Part shown: in pieces, positions 16,271-25,390 of the stretch
Numbering within the stretch: position 1 is the first letter of the stretch
Layout: each line of letters opens with the position of its first letter
Assembly: GCF_040327995.1 (NCBI RefSeq)
Contig: NZ_JBEPIJ010000001.1
Span: forward strand, 186,001-250,000
Direction: 5' to 3'
Length of the DNA: 64,000 bases
Source of the DNA: Solimonas thermocellulolyticum
Lineage (GTDB): Bacteria > Pseudomonadota > Gammaproteobacteria > Nevskiales > Nevskiaceae
The notes under the pieces: generated by a model
What the model was told of the DNA's origin: nothing
What the model saw: only the letters and a program-made list of their open reading frames with translations
Databases searched by the model: none
Position numbers and translations under genes: made by a program

Positions 16271-17620
16271 ATGAGCGATCGAGATACGCAAGAGGCCGCG
16301 ATCCGGCGGCTGCGTGAACGCCTCTCCGGCGGCAACATGCTGCCGGTCAAGCGCGCGCTACACGCACTCAATCCCGCCGAGATTGCGGAATTCCTCACCT
16401 CGTTGCCGCCATCCGAGCGCAATCTGGTCTGGGAGATGGTCAGCCCCGAGGACGACGGCGAGGTGCTGCTGCACCTGCCCGAGTCGATCCGCGCCGGCCT
16501 GATCCGGCAGATGGACACCGCCGAGCTGATCAAGGCCGCCGAGGAACTCGAGATCGACGATCTCGCCGATCTACTCGAAGATCTGCCCGAAACGGTCACG
16601 CGCGAAGTCCTCAAGGCCCTGGACGCCGACGATCGCGCCCGGCTCGAAAAGGTGCTGGCCTACGATCCGGACACCGCCGGCGGCCTGATGAACACCGACA
16701 CGGTGACGGTGCGGCCGGACGTGTCGCTGGACGTGGTGCAACGCTATCTGCGCCTGCGCGGCGAGTTGCCCGCGCACACCGATGCCCTGTATGTGGTGGA
16801 CCGCTACGGGGCCTATCTCGGTGCGCTGCCGCTGGACAAGATCCTCACGCGCGCGACCGACGAGCTGGTGGCCAACGTCATGCACCGCGACTTGCCGGCG
16901 ATTCCGGCGCAGGAGAAGGCTCACGATGTCGCCCGTCGCTTCGAGGCCGCCGATCTGATCTCGGCGCCGGTGGTGGATTCGAAAGGCATCCTCGTCGGCC
17001 GCATCACCATCGACGACGTCGTCGACGTGATCCGTGCCGAAGGCGAGCACAACATGATGTCGATGGCCGGCCTCGCCGAGGACGAGGACCTGTTCGCGCC
17101 GGTGCGCCAGGCCGCGCTGCGGCGCGGCATCTGGCTCGGCATCAATTTGATGACGGCGTTCGCCGCCGCTTGGGTCGTCGGACGCTTCGAGGCGACGATC
17201 GCTCAGGTCGTCGCGCTGGCGGTGCTGATGCCGATTGTCGCCAGCATGGGTGGCATCACCGCCAACCAGATCGTCGCGTTGATGGTCCGCGGCATGGCGC
17301 TCGGTCAGGTGTCCGCCGGCACCGCGCTACTGCTGCTGCGCAAGGAACTTGGCGTTGCACTCATCAATGGAGTGGCTTGGGGCGTGACCGTCGCCGCGGT
17401 GACCTGGCTGTGGTTCAGTCAGCTGCCGCTAGCGCTGGTCATCGGCCTCGCGCTGATTCTCAACCTGAGCTTCGCGGCCGCCGCGGGCGTGCTCGTGCCG
17501 TTACTGCTGCGTCGATTCGGGCTGGACCCCGCGCTCGCCGGTAGCGTGATCGTAACCACCTGCACCGACGTGATGGGCTTCTTCCTGTTCCTTGGACTCG
17601 GAACGCTGATCCTGCTCTGA
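16271..17620 (+). CDS. mgtE: Magnesium transporter MgtE
   Basis: This 449-residue protein has the MgtE order: a cytosolic N-domain with superhelical repeats (about 20-135), a CBS pair including DPDTAGGLMNTDTVTV and ISAPVVDSKGILVGRIT, then about five membrane helices ending in LFLGLGTLILL. The helical segment ILNLSFAAAAGVLVPLL lines the pore region in the family. It is a Mg2+-gated channel-like transporter; the cytosolic domains close it when Mg2+ is high. An ATG preceded by a weak CCCTCCG gives the full domain. mgtE follows ptsI in many related genomes. Confidence 0.95.
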   Translation: MSDRDTQEAAIRRLRERLSGGNMLPVKRALHALNPAEIAEFLTSLPPSERNLVWEMVSPEDDGEVLLHLPESIRAGLIRQMDTAELIKAAEELEIDDLADLLEDLPETVTREVLKALDADDRARLEKVLAYDPDTAGGLMNTDTVTVRPDVSLDVVQRYLRLRGELPAHTDALYVVDRYGAYLGALPLDKILTRATDELVANVMHRDLPAIPAQEKAHDVARRFEAADLISAPVVDSKGILVGRITIDDVVDVIRAEGEHNMMSMAGLAEDEDLFAPVRQAALRRGIWLGINLMTAFAAAWVVGRFEATIAQVVALAVLMPIVASMGGITANQIVALMVRGMALGQVSAGTALLLLRKELGVALINGVAWGVTVAAVTWLWFSQLPLALVIGLALILNLSFAAAAGVLVPLLLRRFGLDPALAGSVIVTTCTDVMGFFLFLGLGTLILL

Positions 17621-17719
17621 GAAAGCGTAGAGCTCGCAAGGCACCAAGGCGCATGCGCGCGATCGGAGCGCGCCCGTCGCCGTCGCGTTGGCCGGCGGCA
17701 AAACGCATCGGGCGCGAGT

Positions 17720-20038
17720 TCACGCGGGGCGTCCTGCTTGGGCGTCGGCCACCGTCAGTGCGGTGACGTTGACGATGCGGCGCACCGTCGCCGATGGCGT
17801 CAAGATGTGGACCGGCCGCGCGCAGCCGAGCAGGATCGGACCGATGGCGACATTGCTGCCGGCCGCGGTCTTGAGCAGGTTGTAGGCGATGTTGGCGGCG
17901 TCGAGATCGGGCATCACCAGCAGATTGGCGCTACCGCGCAGGGTGCTGTCGGGCAGGATGCCGCGGCGCACGGCTTCATCGAGTGCGCAATCGCCGTGCA
18001 TTTCGCCGTCGACTTCGAGTTCGGGGGCACGCGCCTTGAGCAAGTGCAGCACCTGGCGCATCTTCTGCGCCGACGGCGCGTCCGAACTGCCGAAGTTCGA
18101 GTGCGACAGCAGCGCGACCTTGGGTTCGAAACCGAAGCGGCGCATCTCCTCGGCCGCCATCTGCGTGATCTCCGCGAGCTGCTCGGCGCTCGGGTCGAGA
18201 TTGACGTGGGTGTCGACGATGAACAACTGCCGCCCTGGCAGGATCAGCCCGTTCATCGCGCCGTAGACACTCGCTCCCGGCCGCTTGCCGAGCACCTGGT
18301 CGATGTAGCGCAGGTGGCGCGCGGTATTCGACACCACGCCGCAGATCATGCCGTCGGCCTCGTTCTTGGCGAGCAGCATCGCCGCGATCAGCGTCGTGCG
18401 TCGGCGCATCTCCAGCTTGGCGTACTGCTCGGTGACGCCACGGCGCTTCATCAGCGCGTGGTAGTCCTGCCAGTACTCGCGATAGCGCGGGTCGAACTCG
18501 GGATTGACCACGGTGTAATGCTCGTTCTCGCGCAAACGCAGGCCGTAGCGCTCGATGCGACTGGCGATCACCTGCGGCCGCCCAACCAAGATCGGCCGCG
18601 CGATGCGCTCGTCGATCAGCACCTGCACCGCGCGCAGCACCCGCTCCTCCTCGCCCTCGGCGAAAACGATGCGCTTGTTGGCATCCGGCACACGCCGCGC
18701 CACGTCGATGATGGGCTTCATCATCGTGCCGCTGTGGAACACGAACTGCTGCAGCTTCTGCTCGTAGGCGTCGAAGTCGGCGATCGGCCGCGTGGCGACG
18801 CCGGACGCCATCGCCGCGCGCGCGACCGCCGGGGCGATCTTGACGATCAGGCGCGGATCGAAGGGCTTGGGGATCAAGTACTCGGGGCCGAACTGCAGAT
18901 CATCGATGCCGTAGGCGCTGGCGACGACGTCGTGCTGCTCGCGTCGCGCCAGATCGGCGATCGCGTGCACCGCGGCCACCTCCATCTCGCGCGTGATCGT
19001 CGTCGCGCCGACATCGAGCGCGCCGCGGAAGATGAACGGGAAACACAGCACATTGTTGACCTGGTTCGGATAGTCGGTGCGGCCGGTGGCGATGATGGCG
19101 TCGTCACGCACCGCCTTGACGTCTTCGGGCAGGATCTCGGGATGGGGATTGGCCAGCGCGAAGATCAGCGGCCGCGGCGCCATACGCGCGACCATCTGCG
19201 GCTTGAGCACGCCACCGGCGGACAGCCCCAGAAATAGATCGGCGCCGTCGATGACCTCGGCCAACGTGCGCGCGTCGGTTTTCTGCGCGTACTGCGCCTT
19301 GAGATCGTCCATCAGCTCGGTGCGGCCCTCGTAGACCACACCGGCGATGTCGGTGAGCCAGACGTTCTCCCGGCGCACGCCCAGCTCGACCAGCATGCCG
19401 ACGCAGGCCAGCGCCGCGGCGCCGGCGCCGCTGACGACGAGCTTGATGTCCTCGATGCGCTTGCCGACGACGGCCAGACCATTGAGCACGGCGGCACCGA
19501 CGATGATCGCGGTGCCGTGCTGATCGTCGTGGAACACCGGAATCTTCATGCGCGCGCGCAGCTTCTGTTCGATGTAGAAGCACTCCGGCGCCTTGATGTC
19601 TTCGAGATTGATACCGCCGAAAGTCGGCTCCAGCGCGGCAATGACCTCGATCAGCTTGTCCGGATCGGCCTGGTCGATCTCGATGTCGAACACGTCGATG
19701 CCGGCAAACTTCTTGAACAGCACCGCCTTGCCTTCCATCACCGGCTTGGCGGCGAGCGCGCCGATGTTGCCCAAGCCCAGCACCGCGGTGCCGTTGGTGA
19801 TGACCGCGACGAGATTGCCGCGGGCGGTGTAGCGCACCGCTGCCGCCGGATCGGCGGCGATTTCCTCGCAGGCCGCAGCCACGCCGGGCGAGTACGCCAG
19901 CGCGAGGTCACGCTGGTTGGACAGTTGCTTGGTCGGCGTAACAGAGAGCTTTCCGGGAACCGGATGCTCGTGATACGCGAGCGCCGCCCGACGCAGGATC
20001 TCGCGGGCATCGGCGGGAATGGAACTGTCCTGACTCAT
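17720..20038 (-). CDS. maeB: NADP-dependent malic enzyme (malic enzyme-phosphotransacetylase fusion)
   Basis: This 772-residue protein fuses an N-terminal malic enzyme (about 1-430) to a phosphotransacetylase-like domain (about 430-772), as in E. coli MaeB (759 aa). The first part has LAYSPGVAAACEEIA, the NAD(P)-binding VVSGAGAAALACVGML and FALANPHPEI. The second has IVFAEGEEERVLRAVQ and GAMNGLILPGRQ. It decarboxylates malate to pyruvate and yields NADPH; the C-terminal part is thought to regulate by acetyl-CoA. It is divergent from infC. Confidence 0.98.
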   Translation of the reverse strand: MSQDSSIPADAREILRRAALAYHEHPVPGKLSVTPTKQLSNQRDLALAYSPGVAAACEEIAADPAAAVRYTARGNLVAVITNGTAVLGLGNIGALAAKPVMEGKAVLFKKFAGIDVFDIEIDQADPDKLIEVIAALEPTFGGINLEDIKAPECFYIEQKLRARMKIPVFHDDQHGTAIIVGAAVLNGLAVVGKRIEDIKLVVSGAGAAALACVGMLVELGVRRENVWLTDIAGVVYEGRTELMDDLKAQYAQKTDARTLAEVIDGADLFLGLSAGGVLKPQMVARMAPRPLIFALANPHPEILPEDVKAVRDDAIIATGRTDYPNQVNNVLCFPFIFRGALDVGATTITREMEVAAVHAIADLARREQHDVVASAYGIDDLQFGPEYLIPKPFDPRLIVKIAPAVARAAMASGVATRPIADFDAYEQKLQQFVFHSGTMMKPIIDVARRVPDANKRIVFAEGEEERVLRAVQVLIDERIARPILVGRPQVIASRIERYGLRLRENEHYTVVNPEFDPRYREYWQDYHALMKRRGVTEQYAKLEMRRRTTLIAAMLLAKNEADGMICGVVSNTARHLRYIDQVLGKRPGASVYGAMNGLILPGRQLFIVDTHVNLDPSAEQLAEITQMAAEEMRRFGFEPKVALLSHSNFGSSDAPSAQKMRQVLHLLKARAPELEVDGEMHGDCALDEAVRRGILPDSTLRGSANLLVMPDLDAANIAYNLLKTAAGSNVAIGPILLGCARPVHILTPSATVRRIVNVTALTVADAQAGRPA

Positions 20039-20143
20039 GTCTCGACGGGGCTCAAGCTGCGATCAAAACGATATCGTCGCACGTCCACGGCGAAACCGTA
20101 TGAGCGCTACGCAGCACGCGCGCGCTCGGGCGCACCGACGCGC

Positions 20144-20172
20144 TTGTTTAGGTCTCGGCGCCCCCTTACAAT
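20144..20172 (+). promoter_or_regulatory. Sigma-70 promoter for the infC operon
   Basis: TTGTTT (20144-20149) and TACAAT (20167-20172) are spaced by 17 bp. Transcription should begin near 20179, about 90 nt upstream of the infC start. No thrS gene precedes infC here, so this promoter probably drives the operon alone. Confidence 0.7.
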
Positions 20173-20267
20173 CCGCGCCCTGACGCCCTCGTCCCGCTCC
20201 GCGGCAAGCCCGCCAGCGCAGCGTGGACGCAGCGGTTCGGCCCAGACCTGACTCAAGGAGACCTCGC

Positions 20268-20786
20268 ATCGCACTGGAACGTGAAGACCGGCGCAATCAC
20301 CAGATCCTCGCGCCGCGCGTACGTGTCATCGCAGAAGACGGTACCCAGCTCGGCATCCTGCCGACGCGCGAAGCGCTGCTAAGGGCCGAAGACGCCGGAC
20401 TCGACCTCGTCGAGGTCTCGCCGAATGCCGATCCACCGGTCTGCAAGATCATGGATTACGGCAAGTACCTCTACCAGAAGGACAAGGCCCTGCAGGCGGC
20501 GAAGAAGAAGCAAAAGCAGATCCAGGTCAAGGAAATCAAGTTCCGGCCCACGACCGAGGAGGCCGATTACCAGACCAAGTTCCGCGCCATCACGCGCTTC
20601 CTCGAAGATGGCGACAAGGTCAAGGTCGTCGTGCGCTTCCGCGGCCGTGAATTGGCCCATCAGGAACTGGGCCTGCAGGTCATGAACCGGCTGCGCGACG
20701 AGCTGGGCGAGACGGTCCAGGTCGAGCAGTTCCCGAAGATGGAAGGCCGCCAGTCGGTCATGGTCATTTCGCCGAAGCGAAAGTAG
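20268..20786 (+). CDS. infC: Translation initiation factor IF-3 (ATC start)
   Basis: The 172-residue protein matches IF-3, with NHQILAPRVRVIAEDG near the start, DLVEVSPNADPPVCKIMDYGKYLY and KVKVVVRFRGREL. There is no ATG/GTG/TTG at the right place. The codon after AAGGAG with a 7-nt spacer is ATC at 20268, so it starts on the rare codon ATC, as infC of E. coli starts on ATT. A longer GTG-started frame from 20223 adds non-conserved residues before the SD. The rare codon lets IF-3 limit its own synthesis. Confidence 0.95.
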   Translation: MALEREDRRNHQILAPRVRVIAEDGTQLGILPTREALLRAEDAGLDLVEVSPNADPPVCKIMDYGKYLYQKDKALQAAKKKQKQIQVKEIKFRPTTEEADYQTKFRAITRFLEDGDKVKVVVRFRGRELAHQELGLQVMNRLRDELGETVQVEQFPKMEGRQSVMVISPKRK

Positions 20787-20805
20787 TCTCCGTTTCGGAA
20801 CCTCG

Positions 20806-20871
20806 GGTTTTCAGTCGAGCCGTCCCCGGGCTGCGTTCTTCCCGGAAACCGACGACCGGAAACTTGAAACT
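20806..20871. repeat. Degenerate GTTTCCA/GGAAAC-type intergenic repeat, copy C
   Basis: The infC-rpmI gap (234 bp) contains a GGTTTTCAG unit at 20806-20814 and CCGGAAAC, CCGGAAAC and TTGAAAC units at 20842-20870. The layout is the same as in the better copies at 14394 and 34111, but the sequence is degenerate. The remainder of the gap shows no gene. Confidence 0.45.
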
Positions 20872-21020
20872 TTTTGCCGGAACGGCCAGAATCGCGCCCC
20901 TTTTCTGCGTTCGGCGCAGAAGATGCAGGAAGTCCTGTGCCGCCTCGGCACGGGCCCGGTCAGCGCCCTTCCAGGCAGGGCTGTGAAGCCGGCAACGACC
21001 CAAGCAGGAGTCAACGAAAA

Positions 21021-21218
21021 ATGCCGAAGATGAAAACCGTCAAGAGCGCGGCCAAGCGCTTTGCCAAGACCGGCAAGGGTGGCTTCAAGCGTTCACACTC
21101 CCACAAGCGCCATATCCTGACCAAGAAGTCGGGCAAGCGCATCCGCCAGTTGCGTGGCGAGACCCAGGTGCATCCGTCGGATCACCGCGAAGTCCGCATC
21201 ATGCTGCCCTACGCGTAA
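21021..21218 (+). CDS. rpmI: 50S ribosomal protein L35
   Basis: This 65-residue, very basic protein has the L35 features MPKMKTVKSAAKRF, SHKRHILTKKS and the C-terminal REVRIMLPYA. It follows infC after a 234-bp gap and is 15 nt before rplT. AGGAG lies upstream of the ATG. In E. coli the infC-rpmI-rplT segment is repressed by L20 binding an RNA structure upstream of rpmI; the long gap here leaves room for such a structure, but I could not identify one. Confidence 0.98.
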   Translation: MPKMKTVKSAAKRFAKTGKGGFKRSHSHKRHILTKKSGKRIRQLRGETQVHPSDHREVRIMLPYA

Positions 21219-21233
21219 CCGGGAGAACGAACG

Positions 21234-21596
21234 ATGGCACGTGTCAAAAGGGGCGTCACCGCCCGCGCCAAACACAAGAAGGTACTGAAGAAGGCCAAGG
21301 GCTATTACGGCGCCAAGTCGCGTCAGTTCCGCTCGGCCAAGCAGCAGGTCATCAAGTCGGGCCAGTACGCCTACCGCGACCGCCGCGTGAAGAAGCGCGA
21401 GTTCCGCGCGCTGTGGATCATCCGTATCGGCGCCGCCGCCAAGGAACTGGGTCTGTCGTACAGCCGATTTATCAACGGGCTCGCCAAGGCCGGCGTCGCC
21501 CTCGACCGCAAGGTCCTCGCGGATCTCGCGGTGCACGACAAGGCGGCGTTCAGCGCCCTGGTGGCCCAGGCGAAAGCCCAGCTCGGCGTAGCCTGA
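21234..21596 (+). CDS. rplT: 50S ribosomal protein L20
   Basis: This 120-residue L20 shows ARVKRGVTARAKHKKVLK at the start and YGAKSRQFRSAKQQV. The AYRDRRVKKREFRALWI RNA-binding segment and SRFINGLAKAGVALDRK near the C-terminus also match. It is an early 50S assembly factor and, in E. coli, the translational repressor of its own operon. It is preceded by GGGAG and followed by a strong hairpin before pheS. Confidence 0.99.
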   Translation: MARVKRGVTARAKHKKVLKKAKGYYGAKSRQFRSAKQQVIKSGQYAYRDRRVKKREFRALWIIRIGAAAKELGLSYSRFINGLAKAGVALDRKVLADLAVHDKAAFSALVAQAKAQLGVA

Positions 21597-21625
21597 TCCC
21601 CGCCTGATTCGGCGTAGTACCGTAG

Positions 21626-21661
21626 AAAGGGGAACGGCGCCCGCCGTTCCCCTTTCTTGTT
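21626..21661 (+). terminator. Hairpin between rplT and pheS
   Basis: AAAGGGGAACGGCG (21626-21639) and CGCCGTTCCCCTTT (21642-21655) form a 14-bp inverted repeat, in practice about a 12-bp stem with a 6-nt loop. It is followed by CTTGTTTTTC. It is either a full terminator or a partial one that lets some transcription reach pheS. No Phe-rich leader peptide is present in the 30 nt before it. Confidence 0.8.
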
Positions 21662-21694
21662 TTTCAAGGCCGCCCCATCCCGATCCGCCCGCTC

Positions 21695-22696
21695 ATGACC
21701 CATCCACTCGACGAACTGCTGGACAAGGCCAAGGCCGACATCGCCAACGCCGGCGACTTGCGTGCGCTCGAAGCACTGCGCGTCGAACTGCTCGGCAAGA
21801 AAGGCCGCGTGACCGAGCTGCTCAAGCAGCTCTCGACGCTCCAAGGCTACGAGCGCAAGGCGCACGGCGAGCGCGTCAACAAACTCAAGGAAGCGGTGAC
21901 CGCAGCCCTCGATGCACGCGCATCGGCGCTCGAAGAGGCGCAGCTCCAGCAGCGCCTGTCGGCCGAGGCCATCGACGTCTCGCTGCCGGGCCGCGGCGAG
22001 GCCACCGGCGGCATCCACCCGATCACGCGCACCATCGAGCGCATCTGCACGCTGTTCGGCGAGCTCGGCTTCGAGACCGTCGAAGGCCCGGAGATCGAGG
22101 ACGATTTTTACAACTTCAGCGCCCTGAACATCCCCGAGGCACACCCGGCGCGCGCAATGCAGGATACGTTCTACGTGATGAACGGCGCGCGCCTGCTGCG
22201 CACGCACACCTCGCCGGTACAGATCCGCACGATGCAGTCGCGCAAGCCGCCGATCCGCATCATCTGCCCGGGCCGCGTCTTTCGCTGCGATTCCGATCGC
22301 ACGCACAGCCCCATGTTCCATCAGGTCGAGGGTCTGTACGTTGCCGAGAAGGTGACCTTCGCGGATCTGAAGTACGACCTGCAGAGCTTTTTGTCGCGCT
22401 TTTTCGAGCGTGAGGTCGAGGCGCTGTTCCGGCCGTCCTACTTCCCGTTCGTCGAGCCGGGGGCGGACGTGCACATGCGCTGGACGCAGGCCGACGGCAG
22501 CTCGCGCTGGCTGGAGCTTCTGGGCTGCGGCATGGTCCATCCCAAGGTGTTCGAGGCCGTGGGCATCGACCCCGAGCGCTACACCGGCTACGCCTTCGGC
22601 ATGGGGGTCGAGCGCATGGCGATGCTGCGTTACGGCGTCGACGACCTGCGCCTGTTCTTCGAAAACGACCTGCGCTTTCTGGAGCAGTTCAAGTGA
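21695..22696 (+). CDS. pheS: Phenylalanyl-tRNA synthetase alpha subunit
   Basis: This 333-residue class II synthetase subunit has an N-terminal coiled coil (about 1-85) and catalytic motifs including HPITRTIERIC, FYVMNGARLLRTHTSPVQIR (motif 2 region) and GMGVERMAMLRYG (motif 3). Together with PheT it forms the alpha2beta2 enzyme that charges tRNA-Phe. The conserved Ala of the amino acid pocket lies in YAFGMG. The stop overlaps the GTG start of pheT. Confidence 0.99.
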   Translation: MTHPLDELLDKAKADIANAGDLRALEALRVELLGKKGRVTELLKQLSTLQGYERKAHGERVNKLKEAVTAALDARASALEEAQLQQRLSAEAIDVSLPGRGEATGGIHPITRTIERICTLFGELGFETVEGPEIEDDFYNFSALNIPEAHPARAMQDTFYVMNGARLLRTHTSPVQIRTMQSRKPPIRIICPGRVFRCDSDRTHSPMFHQVEGLYVAEKVTFADLKYDLQSFLSRFFEREVEALFRPSYFPFVEPGADVHMRWTQADGSSRWLELLGCGMVHPKVFEAVGIDPERYTGYAFGMGVERMAMLRYGVDDLRLFFENDLRFLEQFK

Positions 22697-25062
22697 GACT
22701 CAGCGAAACCTGGCTGCGCGAGTGGGTCAACCCGCCCGCCACCATCGAGGAGATCGCCCAACGCCTGGTCATGGGCGGTCTCGAACTGGAGATCGAGCCT
22801 GCGCTCGACACGCTGCCGCAGGGCGTGGTCGTCGGCCGCATCATTGCCGCCGAGAAACATCCGCAGGCAGACCGGCTGCAGGTGTGCCGCGTCGATGTCG
22901 GCCAGGCCGAACCGCTGCAGATCGTCTGCGGCGCACCCAATGCCCGCGTCGGCCTGAATGCGCCGTGCGCCACCGTCGGTGCGCGCCTGCCGGGCGGCAT
23001 GCAGATCACCCAGGCCAAGCTGCGCGGTGTCGACAGCTTCGGCATGCTGTGCTCGGCCAAGGAGCTGGCGCTGTCCGACAAGTCCGATGGCCTGCTCGAA
23101 CTCGACGCGAGCGCCAAGCCCGGCCAGCCGATCGGCGATTACCTCAAGCTCGACGACCACATCCTCAACCTGGAGATCACGCCCAACCGCGGCGACTGCC
23201 TGTCGGTGATGGGCCTGGCGCGCGATGTCGCCGCGCTGTTCGGCGTCAACATGAAGCGGCCGAACCTGCCGCCGGCGGTGGTCGTCGGCGACCGCATGCT
23301 CAAGGTCGAGATCGAGGATGCCGAGACCTGCCCGAGCTATGCCGGGCGCATCATCTCCAAGCTCAATGCCAAGGCGCGTACGCCGGACTGGATGCGCGAA
23401 CGTCTGCGCCGCAGCGGCCTGCGCTGCATCCATCCGCTGGTTGACGTCACAAACTACGTGATGCTGGAACTCGGCCAGCCGCTGCACGCCTTCGATCGCG
23501 ACAAGATCGGCAACACGATCCGCGTGCGCCGGGCGCGGCCGGGCGAGCAGTTGAAGATGCTGACCGGTGAGACGGTGGCCCTCGAGCGCGGCGAACTGCT
23601 GATCGCCGACGACGACGGGCCGCTGGCGCTGGCCGGCGTCATGGGTGGCATGGACTCCGGCGTCACCGAGGCGACCACCTCGGTCTTCCTCGAATCGGCC
23701 TGCTTCGCCCCGACGGCGATCGCGGGTACCGCGCGCCGCCACAAGCTCGTCTCCGATGCCGCGTTCCGATTCGAACGTGGCGTCGATCCTGGGCTGCAAC
23801 GCATCGCGCTGGATCGCGCGACGCAACTGATCATCGACATCTGCGGTGGCGAAGTGCACCCGGTCAGCCAGGCCGGGCGCAACCAGCCCGATCCGGTCAG
23901 CATTCGGCTGCGCCACGCGCGCATGACGCAGTTGCTCGGTCATGAGATCCCAAGGCGCGAGGTCGAGCAACTGCTCGGCCGCCTCGGCATCACCACGCGC
24001 AACGAGATCGGCGACACCTGGCTTTGCCGCATCCCCAGCCACCGTTACGACCTGCGTCTGGAAGTGGATCTGATCGAGGAGGTCGCGCGCCTGCACGGCT
24101 ACGACCGTATTCCAGCGCGGCCCTATCTCGCCGCGCTGGCGCCGTCGCGCCCGCAGGAGGGTCGGCGCACGCTCGCCTCGGCACGCAGCACGCTGGTGGC
24201 GCGCGGCTGGCAGGAGATCGTCTCACTGGCCTTCACCGATCCTCGTAGCCAGGCCGCGCTCGATCCGCAGACGCCATCGATCGCCGTCGACAACCCGATC
24301 GCCGCAACCCAGTCGGTGATGCGCACCAACCTGTGGCCCGGCCTCGTCGGCGCGTGGCTGCACAACCGCCAGCGCCAGGTCGCGCGCGTACGCCTGTTCG
24401 AGACTGGCGTCTGCTTCGCCCTGCAAGATGGCGCCGCGGTCGAGACGCTGCGCATCGCCGGCCTCGCCGCCGGCGATGCCTTTGCCGAACAGTGGGGCAA
24501 GAAGAACCGGCCGGTCGATTTCTACGACCTGAAGGCGGACGTGAGCGCCTTGTTCGGCGCTGCCGTCGACGAGTATCGCTACGTCGCCGCCGCGCACGGC
24601 GCGCTGCATCCGGGTCGCAGCGCGCGCATCCTGCGCGGCGAGGTCGCCGTCGGCTGGATCGGCGAGCTGCACCCTTGCGCGGTGCGCGCACTCGATCTGC
24701 CCGAGGCACCGCTGCTATTCGAGCTTGACTGGACGCCGATCCGCGACCTGGCGGTGCCGCGTGCGCGGGCGCTGTCCGAGTTCCCGTCGTCGCGGCGCGA
24801 CATCGCCGTCATCGTCGATGAGCGGGTGCCGGCGCAGGCCCTACTCGATTGCGCGCGCAAGGCCGCAGGCCCTTTGTTGCAGAACGTTTTCGTGTTCGAC
24901 GTCTACCGCGGCGAAAGCATTGGAGACGCTTGCAAAAGCATCGCTTTGGGGTTGATTTTCAACGACTATTCGCGCACGCTTACGGTCGATGACATCGATG
25001 CGGCCACGCAAGGGATCATGCAGGCCTTGAGCAAGGAGCTGGCGGCGACGATCCGTCAGTGA
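22693..25062 (+). CDS. pheT: Phenylalanyl-tRNA synthetase beta subunit
   Basis: This 789-residue protein has the full PheT set: an EMAP-type tRNA-binding domain (about 40-150, with GVVVGRIIAAEKHPQADRL), the B3/B4 editing domain, the B5 domain, the inactive synthetase-like core, and a C-terminal ferredoxin-fold anticodon-binding domain (about 695-789, with FPSSRRDIAVIV). The start codon is GTG at 22693, overlapping the pheS TGA by 3 nt, so translation is coupled. Confidence 0.98.
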   Translation: MRLSETWLREWVNPPATIEEIAQRLVMGGLELEIEPALDTLPQGVVVGRIIAAEKHPQADRLQVCRVDVGQAEPLQIVCGAPNARVGLNAPCATVGARLPGGMQITQAKLRGVDSFGMLCSAKELALSDKSDGLLELDASAKPGQPIGDYLKLDDHILNLEITPNRGDCLSVMGLARDVAALFGVNMKRPNLPPAVVVGDRMLKVEIEDAETCPSYAGRIISKLNAKARTPDWMRERLRRSGLRCIHPLVDVTNYVMLELGQPLHAFDRDKIGNTIRVRRARPGEQLKMLTGETVALERGELLIADDDGPLALAGVMGGMDSGVTEATTSVFLESACFAPTAIAGTARRHKLVSDAAFRFERGVDPGLQRIALDRATQLIIDICGGEVHPVSQAGRNQPDPVSIRLRHARMTQLLGHEIPRREVEQLLGRLGITTRNEIGDTWLCRIPSHRYDLRLEVDLIEEVARLHGYDRIPARPYLAALAPSRPQEGRRTLASARSTLVARGWQEIVSLAFTDPRSQAALDPQTPSIAVDNPIAATQSVMRTNLWPGLVGAWLHNRQRQVARVRLFETGVCFALQDGAAVETLRIAGLAAGDAFAEQWGKKNRPVDFYDLKADVSALFGAAVDEYRYVAAAHGALHPGRSARILRGEVAVGWIGELHPCAVRALDLPEAPLLFELDWTPIRDLAVPRARALSEFPSSRRDIAVIVDERVPAQALLDCARKAAGPLLQNVFVFDVYRGESIGDACKSIALGLIFNDYSRTLTVDDIDAATQGIMQALSKELAATIRQ

Positions 25063-25093
25063 TGGTTGGGGCACGTGTAAACAGGGAGCGCGT

Positions 25094-25390
25094 GTGGCGC
25101 TGACGAAGGCTGAGCTTGCAGAGGCCTTGTTCGACGAGCTGGGTTTGAACAAGCGCGAAGCAAAAGAATTCGTAGACCTCTTCTTCGAGGAGATACGCGG
25201 CCGCCTCGAAGCCGGCGAGGAAGTCAAGCTGTCCGGCTTCGGCAACTTCGAACTGCGCTCCAAGAACCAGCGGCCGGGCCGCAATCCCAAGACCGGCGAG
25301 GAGATCCCGATCTCGGCGCGGCGCGTGGTCACGTTCCGGCCGGGTCAGAAGCTGCGCCTGCGAGTCGAAGCCGATGTCCCCCGCCGATAA
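25094..25390 (+). CDS. ihfA: Integration host factor subunit alpha
   Basis: This 98-residue HU-family protein starts with GTG at 25094 after AGGGAG. It has LTKAELAEALFDELGL and the arm GNFELRSKNQRPGRNPKTGE with the DNA-intercalating Pro. The segment RRVVTFRPGQKL is typical of the alpha subunit. IHF sharply bends DNA and assists sigma-54 promoters, recombination and replication. The position after pheT is standard in gammaproteobacteria. Its 3' end overlaps the next gene by 17 nt. Confidence 0.98.
   Translation: MALTKAELAEALFDELGLNKREAKEFVDLFFEEIRGRLEAGEEVKLSGFGNFELRSKNQRPGRNPKTGEEIPISARRVVTFRPGQKLRLRVEADVPRR

Noticed and set aside
17738..19237. A 499-residue plus-strand ORF opposite maeB
   Set aside because: It is an antisense shadow without motifs.
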